From UBA4408 sp002389785 (GTDB taxonomy: Bacteria > Bacteroidota > Bacteroidia > UBA4408), in assembly GCA_035438985.1 (NCBI GenBank), contig DAORJK010000021.1:1-45709 (forward strand): DNA of 45,709 nt. The letters are read 5' to 3'. Below the pieces are notes generated by a model, which was not told the DNA's origin, did no database searches, and saw nothing but the letters and a program-made list of their open reading frames with translations. A program made the translations under genes and the position numbers. Of the stretch, positions 1-7,581 are shown one piece after another. Each line of letters starts with the position of its first letter. Positions within the stretch are counted from its first letter, which is position 1.

Positions 1-64
1 CCTTTATTCATAACGGTTACACTTTTTTGTGTCAACCTATTTCAGGACGAGGCATTATTAAAAG

Positions 65-103
65 TAAAAAGGCCACCCCCATTTTCAGGAAGTGGCCTTA
101 TGA
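65..103 (-). terminator. Rho-independent terminator of the giant surface-protein gene
   Basis: Read on the minus strand, an 8-bp stem AAGGCCAC/GTGGCCTT (arms 92-99 and 69-76) is followed directly by a run of T. It lies about 20 bases past the stop codon at 120. The stem and T-tract are seen directly; termination is inferred. Confidence 0.8.
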
Positions 104-119
104 CTAATCCTATCGGATA

Positions 120-3100
120 TTAATATTGAATTGCTACTCGCAAGGTTTTTACCACATTGCTTTTGTCTTCAATTTGAATTAAATAAACTCCTTGTGCCAA
201 TTGATTCAAATTTAATTTTTGAACATTTTCTCCTTCAACCACATCAGCAGTTTCACGCAGAACCACATTTCCTAAAACATCCATAACTTTGAACGTATAA
301 GAACTGTTTTCAAAGGCAACAAACGAAACAGATACACTACCGGTTGATGGATTTGGAAACACTTTAAACTCGTTTTCAAAACTAGGAGTCTCTTGCTCTA
401 AATCGCCTCCTGCAACTGTACGACATCCTGAATTCATAGTTATAGCTAAGCTTTTACTAGCAGATGAACCACAAGTATTTTTAGCTTTTACAGTTAAAGT
501 TATTGAACTAGAAGTAGCAGAAGTATATTTTACAGTGGCAGTTGTACCGGTTGGAGTTCCTACAAAACTAGCTCCTCCGCTAATTGTCCACGTATAAGAA
601 CTTGCACCACTTACAGCTGCTATTGAATAGGTTACCGAAGCATTACTCTTACATACTGTTGTAGCTCCAGTAATTGCACCGGGTTGCGCTGGCGCTGCAT
701 AAACTGTTATACTCGATGCAGTACTTGAACCACAGCAATTTACAGCCTTCACCGTGATTGCGCCTGAACTTGTAAAACCAGTACCAAAACTTACTTTAAT
801 AGAAGTTCCGTTGTTTGAAGTTATGCTAACGCCCGAAGGAACAGTCCACTGGTACGAAGTTGCTCCATATACAGCAGCTATTGAATAAACTTGACCAGTT
901 TTACGACATACATTGGTGCTTGGTCCACTTATAGCTCCTGCATTATTAGGTTTTGATTGAATTGTTTTACTAATGGTTGGTCCATTACCACAAGCATTAC
1001 TTGCATATACTGATATAACACCGCTTACAAAACCGGATGGTAGTAATACATCCACTTCGTATTCATTGTTCGAACTTACTCCATATAAAGTTAATGGATT
1101 TCCACTATGGCCTAATCCATCCGAAATAATGCATCCGGCTGGTGCCGACCAGGTATAAGATGTTGCAGTTGGAACAGCTAAAATTTCGTATTCGTAGGAA
1201 TTTCCTCCACAAACACCCACAACCTGATTATCATCAGAACCGCTTGCATACCATACAGGACTTGCTGGCGCAGAACCCGAAACTCCAACAGTTACAGAAG
1301 CTGTTGCTAAGCAACCATTGGCATCATTTACTGATACAGTATAATTTCCGGATGCTAAGGCAGAAACATTTGCTCCTACTTTACCCGAAGGACTCCAAGT
1401 GTAAGCATATCCAGGTGTACCACCACTTGCAACAACAGCTGCAGATCCGGTACTTACTCCACAACCTGAAGGTGTACTAGAGGTACTTAAATTAATTGCA
1501 CTCGGTACTTGTATACTTGCCGAATTTGATGCTGCACATCCATTGGCATCGGTTACTGTATATGAATAAGTACCAGTTCCTAAATTAGTAGTTGCCGTGT
1601 TTGAATAAGTATAAGCCGGACTACCGCCGCTAGCTGTTAGATTTACGCTTCCGGTTTGTCCAAAACAAGCCGGTTGCACCGCAGTTGCACTTAATAAAAG
1701 CTGACTTGGCGCTTGATTTACTAAGGCACTAGTTGAAGCACTGCATCCATTATCGTCGCTAACAGTAAAACTGTAGTTACCAGCTGTTAAATTAGTTGTA
1801 GCACCGGCACTGTAAGTATAATTTCCAGTACCTCCACTAGCTGTTAAAGTTACATTTCCTAATTGTCCATAACAAACAGGTTGGCTAACAGTTGCAGTTA
1901 AAATTAATTCTGAAGGCGCTGCATTAATTGTAGCAGTTGTTGAAGCGTTACAGCCATTTGCATCACTAACTGTATACGCATATGTTCCTGCGCTTAAATT
2001 TGAAACCGGAGTTGCATTGTAAGTATAATTACCAACTCCTCCACTTGCAATTAAGGAAACAGATCCTAACTCATTAAAGCACAATGGTTGAGTTACACTC
2101 GCCTGAAGTTGAACAGCAGAAGGTGCTTGATCAATAAATACGGTGGCAGAAGCAATACACTGATTTCCATCAGTAACTGTATATGTATAACTTCCAGATA
2201 CTAAATTAACAGTTGGTGTAGCATCGTACTGATAATTGCCCACTCCACCGGAAGCACTTAAACTTACACTACCTGTTTGCCCGTAACACAATGCCTGTGA
2301 TGCAGTTGCCTGCAATAACAATTCGCTTGGGGCAGCGTTAATTGTTGCTACCGCATCGGCAGTACATCCATTAGCATCGCTTACTTGATATTGATAGGTA
2401 TTAGCAGCTAAATCAGTGGTTGCACCTGTATACACATAATTACCGGTACCTCCATTGGCTACTAAATTTACAGCACCTAACTGCCCATAGCACAGTGGTT
2501 GTATTGATGTAGCTGTTAAAGTTAATAAGTTAGGTTGAGTAAAGAATCCATTGTTATAGACTACAAAATAATTCGGAGGTGCAATTAAAGTTACGTTACT
2601 AGGTACGATTGAATAATTTCCACCATCAGGAGTACCTGTAACAACTTGATTTAGGTTGTCGAGAATTGTAAAGTCGGGACCTGAGTTTATAACAGTAGCA
2701 GGACTATCGTCATAATCAAATCCGGTTATAGTTGCAGTAAAGGCTGGTAGACTATTACAAAGTGGAGACTGATTATCGGCAGTAACAAACAGGGTATCTG
2801 GTAAAATAGTTAGAGTTCCCGGTACGTAGGTAACATCAAAATTATTGGTAATAAATACGCCTGGCACAATAAAATGATTCCCTGCACCAACTCCAGTTAT
2901 TAAGTTGATTGAGTAGAAAGTGTAAATAGTATCGGTAGATGCTGTGTAATCGTCTTCATCAATTATAACAGCCACATCAGCACCTCCGGAAGCAGTTGTA
3001 CTATTAACTACGGTTGATCCGTTTACTAGTCCTTTTTGATTCACAGTAGCTGTACCATTTACCAATCCTTTTTGATTTACTAATCCCTTTTGATTGGCCA

Positions 3101-6100
3101 ATGGGTTACCGTTTGCCAAGGTTGCATTTACTGAATCAACTTGATAACCAAACAGGGATGATAACGCTAAATCAATTACTTTTGTGGTATCATAGAAAGG
3201 AACATTGTTTACCAATCCCTTTTGATTCACTAGTCCTCGTTGATTCACTAATCCTTTCTGACTTACCATGAAACTCAAATTCGTTAAATCTGAATTAACT
3301 AAACCTCTTTGATTCACCACCGTTTGATCATCAATTAAAGCTACTGCATCAACTAAAGTTGAGCTGTGATCTGTTTCAATGGCATTCAAAAACGCTGTTT
3401 GATTTGGAATTGCAATGTTTGAATTATCGTAGGTGTAATCAAAATCTAAATTTAATCCATCAATTTGGTCTCCATAAGTTAGTACCACATCTTTTGCTTT
3501 AATTACAAGTGGCATTTTTTCGATTGATAATAATCCATCTGTAAATGTGTAGTTGTACAATTCTTGCAAACCTATGTCGTTGGTTGCCGGTGCAGTTGCT
3601 CGAATAAAATATATTCCGGCATTGCTAGTACTAGTTGCTGGTGTGTTATATTGAATGGCCGATAATCCTAAATCGGCTAAGCTTAATCCAATACTTGCCG
3701 GATCTTGCCCATCCACGGTTACAGTTGAGGTAAACACCGGTAAATCTTCACCATATTTTTTAGACTTGTTTTGACAGCTAACTACGACATTCTTCTTAGT
3801 TGCACCAAAGAAATAAAGCGTATCTGAATAACCTCCATCATTGGTATTTGGGGCTATTGAAGGGTTATAAATTTGAACAGGAGGATTACCAAAGAAGGTC
3901 GGTACAGTAGCTTGTAATTGATTGTTTGATAATACTGTAGTTGCTAATGGTTGGCCTCTAAATATAATTTGTGAATTAGAGGTAAGAAAATTTCCATCCA
4001 CGGTAACAGTAAATGTTACAGTTCCCGGAGTAATTGATTGAGGAATTGCAAGTGAAATGATATCCGGTGTTGGTGCTGCAAAAGTACGCATCGCTGCATC
4101 GGCATTGGTAAGCCCAAAGCCCGACTTTTCATCAAAACCAGGAGTATACATTTCATCAGCGGTACTTTGTAAAACAGATTTCACCTCTACAGGAGTCATC
4201 GTTTGATTATAAAATTTTTGTTTACCTTCAAGTAACAAAGCTGCAACTCCTGCCGCATGCGGTGCTGAAGCTGAAGTACCGAAGAAATTAGGAAAAGCAT
4301 CTGAATCAATATTAACGCCTCCCATATTAACGGTGGTATTACCACCATTGGGTGCACATATGTCCGGTTTATTTCGCACAACACCATTCACCGGCGTTCC
4401 ACCTATGGAAGAGAAAGAAGCCACTGTTGCCGGACTAACTCCATACGCCGGAGTATTTGAATATAAAACTGCTCCAACAGCTATTGCGCCTGCAGCATTT
4501 GCTTGTCCTACTATGGTTGATGTTCCAGAATTATGTTCGGCAATTACTCCTTCGCCTCTGAAAATAATGTACTTAAATCGCACATTGCTGTTTCCGGAAG
4601 CACGGGTAATCATAATACTTGCATTTTGAGGAACTGAACCACCAACAGTAAATGTTAGTACTTCAAGCGGGTCACCACTAATATTGTTTCGATTAAATCC
4701 GAATAAAGTTATGCCATTATCAGCAGTTAAATAGATGTCTAAGTCGTTATTCGTACCGGTAGAAACTTGCCCTTGTGAGTAAATTGAATCTTGCCATTGC
4801 ATAACAATTACATAGTTTCCGGGAGCTAAAACTAAACTTTGAAAAATATCGCCTCCTCCAAAATTGTGGGCAAAACCGCTTAAACCATTTGGTGCCGGAA
4901 CCGGATTAAAATTATTCTCGTAAGATTTATCGCCAAAATTTCCAGCTGATGAAAAATAAGAAACCCCCTGAGCAGTTACATTATCAACGGCCTTCGCAAC
5001 AATACCGTCTTGAAAGAAAGGCTCAGTAATGAAAGTAATGTCATCAACAATTACCTTGCAATTGGCATTTTTTAATGCCACAATACCTTGTGCCATGTCA
5101 CCCGAACTGATAAAGCCGGTGCGAAATGCTAAATCAGCTTTAGGAGCGATATCGTGCACAATTTGCAGCATCGCTCTACCCTCATCCGTTTGAACACCGT
5201 ATGGATAATCTTTTAAAACTTGAACCGGTGTAGTATTTTGAGGATTTCCAGGACCCGGTAAATCTCCGTTAACAACATCTGTTGCGGCCGGATTACCAAC
5301 AATTGTATTATAGCTGTTTGAAATTACCCCTACTTTTACTCCTGCACCGGCTAAATCATAACCGGTTCGGGCTAAATTGGACTTAAGGGCGATATCACCT
5401 GCACTTGTCACGATACCTGCATTTGACACCGGTGGGAATAAAGGACGCACATAATCAATTAAAGAAGGCAAACTGTCAAGCTTTTTTAAGTGAGCAACCG
5501 GATACAAACCTGAAATGAATAAAGTATTTGGACCGTTATCAATTAAATCAGTAATACCATAAGGCGTTGTAAGTAATAGGTTTAATAAATTTTGATATTG
5601 ACCGGCAAGAGCAATAACTTCAATATACACACTATCTTGCTCTATTTGATAAATGTTATCAAGTGTATCGCTCACTGAAGGATTAAAGTTGTAATACAAA
5701 GAAGTTAATTCTGAACCAATTAATGATCCCACCTTTCCGGTTGGATCAGGCGGATAATAAGGGAATATACAAGGACCTTGTGTTATTTGAGCAACATCAG
5801 AGGCTGTGCATCCATTGGCAGGGTTGGTAACAGTTAAGGTATAAGTTCCAATTGCATCAATGGTAGGTTGAGCTTGTAACGACGAATTGGTAAAGTTACC
5901 TCCGGAAGTAGTCCAACTATAGTTAACTCCAGGTGTTGTCGATGCTCCGGCCAATTGTCGAGTTAAAAAAGCACAGGAAATTATGTTGTCAGGTCCGGCA
6001 GTTACATTTGGTGCAACCTTATTTTCGGTTACAATGGCAACGTCTGTTGCTGAACAACCACCAGTAGCCGTTGTTACCGTAAGCGTATAAGTACCCGCTG

Positions 6101-7352
6101 ATGAAATGGTAGGATTGGCAATATTCGTCGCAGAAGTAATAGTTCCACCATTTGATGCTACCCATGAATAACTAACACCTGCAGTTGTAGATGTTCCCGT
6201 TAATTGTGAGGTTGGCAAACTACAGGTTAATTCTTTATCAAGACCTGCATTTGCAGTTGGCGTTGTACAAGTTGTTACAACCATTGGAGCATAAACCATG
6301 CTAACTCCACATTGAATATTTACCTGGCTTCCACTCCATAGGGCACCAACTATATCGCTATTACCGGTTCCAGATCCTACACTAATTGCAGTATAAGGTG
6401 CCCAAACTGTTCCAGCCCATTTTGTATGCGAAGAAGTAGAACCATTTGCAATACTAAATCCGGTTTGTGCAATACTATGAGTTTCTAAATATATTCTTGA
6501 AGCACTTCCACCATTTATGATAGAAACACCCAATTTCTCAAGTAAAACATTGTTGTGCACATAAATTCGGATAGTTCCGGTTGGTCGATTTTTAAAATCG
6601 AAAACGAAGGTATTACTGGATCCTGACTTATTTTCAATTCTATCAAAAACATACAAACCAGTATCGCTGAACGTGAGCGTTTTATTTCCGGAAAGTTTAA
6701 CTTTAGCATACTTGCCGGCAACAACTGTTGTATTGCCGGTTATATCAGCTACAACAGGACAAGCAGGAAAAACATTAATCGCAGGTAGAGCTGGAAAAGT
6801 AGGTAAACTTGGAGTCGCTGTTACATTGCCGCCAGCCGGAGTTGGTCCGGTATAAGTTGTACCTGTTGGATGTGTAACCTTTCCTGCTACTGTTCCGCCT
6901 CCAACAACACAATTTCCATTTACATCAATATTACCGGACAAATTAGCATTTGAACCAACAGAAACTATTGTTCCAGTAACTGCAGGAGAATTAGCAGCTG
7001 TAATTTTACCGGAAACAGTATTACCATTTGCTAAAATTACTTTTCCAAGACTGCTTATGTTACTCGAAATCGTTGTTGTTCCACTTGAGCTTACAAGTTT
7101 TAAACTACCAACAGTACCTCCACCACTTACACTTGAAGAAGAACCCATAAATACACCTGCACCAGGTGAGGCAGGTGCTGTACAACCGCTTTGGATGTTC
7201 CCAGAAAACAACACAAAATCAGACATTTGCAACTGTTGACTAAAACCTTGATGCCCAAACATAAAAACAAGTCCAACAGCAGTCAAGCTTCTACCTGAAA
7301 ATGAAGTTACTGATTTCAGCCATTTTTGCTGACGAATAAAGATATTTTTCAT
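120..7352 (-). CDS. Giant T9SS-secreted mosaic surface protein with subtilase-like domain, MBG, SprB and PKD-like repeats
   Basis: 2410-residue exported protein. Domains in order: signal peptide (about 1-39, cleavage near FSQQ); a Gly/Ser/Thr-rich beta-repeat adhesin-like region containing WAGTVWAPYTAI (about 45-355); two Ig/PKD-like modules (about 360-535); a peptidase S8-like domain (about 665-1085) with an intact Ser motif GTSASAPHAAG (Ser1027) and an SSAGN oxyanion motif; an IPT-like stretch; MBG-type modules (from about 1190) interrupted by GLVN heptads (about 1345-1445); SprB repeats (about 1606-2026); PKD-like domains (about 2040-2320); and a C-terminal type A T9SS sorting domain with FPNPSTG and the ending GVYLIQIEDKSN. 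Residue 679, in VGVISNSYN where subtilases carry the catalytic Asp, is Asn. The usual HGTH motif is replaced by DEGRAM followed by IVHDIAP. It is single-gene, with its own terminator. The likely role is an adhesin or surface peptidase, with activity uncertain. Confidence 0.9.
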   Translation of the reverse strand: MKNIFIRQQKWLKSVTSFSGRSLTAVGLVFMFGHQGFSQQLQMSDFVLFSGNIQSGCTAPASPGAGVFMGSSSSVSGGGTVGSLKLVSSSGTTTISSNISSLGKVILANGNTVSGKITAANSPAVTGTIVSVGSNANLSGNIDVNGNCVVGGGTVAGKVTHPTGTTYTGPTPAGGNVTATPSLPTFPALPAINVFPACPVVADITGNTTVVAGKYAKVKLSGNKTLTFSDTGLYVFDRIENKSGSSNTFVFDFKNRPTGTIRIYVHNNVLLEKLGVSIINGGSASRIYLETHSIAQTGFSIANGSTSSHTKWAGTVWAPYTAISVGSGTGNSDIVGALWSGSQVNIQCGVSMVYAPMVVTTCTTPTANAGLDKELTCSLPTSQLTGTSTTAGVSYSWVASNGGTITSATNIANPTISSAGTYTLTVTTATGGCSATDVAIVTENKVAPNVTAGPDNIISCAFLTRQLAGASTTPGVNYSWTTSGGNFTNSSLQAQPTIDAIGTYTLTVTNPANGCTASDVAQITQGPCIFPYYPPDPTGKVGSLIGSELTSLYYNFNPSVSDTLDNIYQIEQDSVYIEVIALAGQYQNLLNLLLTTPYGITDLIDNGPNTLFISGLYPVAHLKKLDSLPSLIDYVRPLFPPVSNAGIVTSAGDIALKSNLARTGYDLAGAGVKVGVISNSYNTIVGNPAATDVVNGDLPGPGNPQNTTPVQVLKDYPYGVQTDEGRAMLQIVHDIAPKADLAFRTGFISSGDMAQGIVALKNANCKVIVDDITFITEPFFQDGIVAKAVDNVTAQGVSYFSSAGNFGDKSYENNFNPVPAPNGLSGFAHNFGGGDIFQSLVLAPGNYVIVMQWQDSIYSQGQVSTGTNNDLDIYLTADNGITLFGFNRNNISGDPLEVLTFTVGGSVPQNASIMITRASGNSNVRFKYIIFRGEGVIAEHNSGTSTIVGQANAAGAIAVGAVLYSNTPAYGVSPATVASFSSIGGTPVNGVVRNKPDICAPNGGNTTVNMGGVNIDSDAFPNFFGTSASAPHAAGVAALLLEGKQKFYNQTMTPVEVKSVLQSTADEMYTPGFDEKSGFGLTNADAAMRTFAAPTPDIISLAIPQSITPGTVTFTVTVDGNFLTSNSQIIFRGQPLATTVLSNNQLQATVPTFFGNPPVQIYNPSIAPNTNDGGYSDTLYFFGATKKNVVVSCQNKSKKYGEDLPVFTSTVTVDGQDPASIGLSLADLGLSAIQYNTPATSTSNAGIYFIRATAPATNDIGLQELYNYTFTDGLLSIEKMPLVIKAKDVVLTYGDQIDGLNLDFDYTYDNSNIAIPNQTAFLNAIETDHSSTLVDAVALIDDQTVVNQRGLVNSDLTNLSFMVSQKGLVNQRGLVNQKGLVNNVPFYDTTKVIDLALSSLFGYQVDSVNATLANGNPLANQKGLVNQKGLVNGTATVNQKGLVNGSTVVNSTTASGGADVAVIIDEDDYTASTDTIYTFYSINLITGVGAGNHFIVPGVFITNNFDVTYVPGTLTILPDTLFVTADNQSPLCNSLPAFTATITGFDYDDSPATVINSGPDFTILDNLNQVVTGTPDGGNYSIVPSNVTLIAPPNYFVVYNNGFFTQPNLLTLTATSIQPLCYGQLGAVNLVANGGTGNYVYTGATTDLAANTYQYQVSDANGCTADAVATINAAPSELLLQATASQALCYGQTGSVSLSASGGVGNYQYDATPTVNLVSGSYTYTVTDGNQCIASATVFIDQAPSAVQLQASVTQPLCFNELGSVSLIASGGVGNYTYNATPVSNLSAGTYAYTVSDANGCNASTTATINAAPSELILTATVSQPVCYGQLGNVTLTASGGTGNYTYSAGATTNLTAGNYSFTVSDDNGCSASTSALVNQAPSQLLLSATAVQPACFGQTGSVNLTASGGSPAYTYSNTATTNLGTGTYSYTVTDANGCAASNSASIQVPSAINLSTSSTPSGCGVSTGSAAVVASGGTPGYAYTWSPSGKVGANVSALASGNYTVSVNDANGCLATASVTVGVSGSAPASPVWYASGSDDNQVVGVCGGNSYEYEILAVPTATSYTWSAPAGCIISDGLGHSGNPLTLYGVSSNNEYEVDVLLPSGFVSGVISVYASNACGNGPTISKTIQSKPNNAGAISGPSTNVCRKTGQVYSIAAVYGATSYQWTVPSGVSITSNNGTSIKVSFGTGFTSSGAITVKAVNCCGSSTASSITVYAAPAQPGAITGATTVCKSNASVTYSIAAVSGASSYTWTISGGASFVGTPTGTTATVKYTSATSSSITLTVKAKNTCGSSASKSLAITMNSGCRTVAGGDLEQETPSFENEFKVFPNPSTGSVSVSFVAFENSSYTFKVMDVLGNVVLRETADVVEGENVQKLNLNQLAQGVYLIQIEDKSNVVKTLRVAIQY
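1275..2535 (-). repeat. Array of about six SprB-type repeats within the giant surface gene
   Basis: About six tandem units of roughly 70 codons. Each has a PxCxGxxGSVxLxASGG...YTYSV/TDxNGC-like pattern and a linker such as INAAPSELLL between units. This matches the SprB repeat first recognised in the Flavobacterium gliding adhesin. The units have diverged at the DNA level, suggesting an old array rather than a recent expansion. Confidence 0.8.
3018..3320 (-). repeat. Irregular array of seven NQ(K/R)GLVN heptads
   Basis: Seven copies of a Q(K/R)GLVN peptide motif, some directly in tandem (three in a row, then two in a row) and others spaced by 4-40 residues. They sit inside what otherwise reads as an MBG-type module. 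The matching DNA unit, about 21 nt, reads close to ACTAGTCCTTTTTGATTCAC on the plus strand. No function is known to me. Confidence 0.8.
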
Positions 7353-7380
7353 ATTAATGGTATTTTTTAGTGGTTATATT

Positions 7381-7395
7381 ATCGAAACAAATATA
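7381..7395 (-). promoter_or_regulatory. Candidate -7 box upstream of the giant surface gene
   Basis: TATATTTG on the minus strand (7395-7388) fits the Bacteroidota TAnnTTTG -7 consensus and lies about 35 bases before the start codon. No convincing -33 TTTG box is seen at normal spacing, so the call is tentative. Confidence 0.35.
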
Positions 7396-7521
7396 CTTTT
7401 TTTTTACATAGTAAACTACTTTTCAAAGAATTAATAATCATTTAATAATTCTAACAATCAATTATTTATATTCTTTAAAAGCGATCAGTTTAAACGGTAA
7501 AAATCCGATAAGGTTTTAAGC

Positions 7522-7562
7522 ATAAAAAAACCGCCACCTTACTTAAGTGTGACGGCTTTTAA
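7522..7562 (-). terminator. Rho-independent terminator of clpB
   Basis: On the minus strand the arms AAGCCGTCAC and GTGGCGGTTT pair over about 10 bp (two G-U pairs) around an 11-nt loop, followed by a T run. It starts about 20 bases after the clpB stop. The rest of 7353-7521 holds only the promoter region of the next gene. Confidence 0.8.
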
Positions 7563-7581
7563 ATATTGATTAATAACTAAT

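Noticed and set aside
3018..3320. CRISPR-like short repeats
   Set aside because: The period is irregular, the unit is a codon-aligned peptide motif in a continuous reading frame, and the spacers are not of uniform length.
4333..4629. Plus-strand open frame of 98 codons within the giant surface gene
   Set aside because: Antisense shadow of the subtilase-like region with no start context or protein-like composition.
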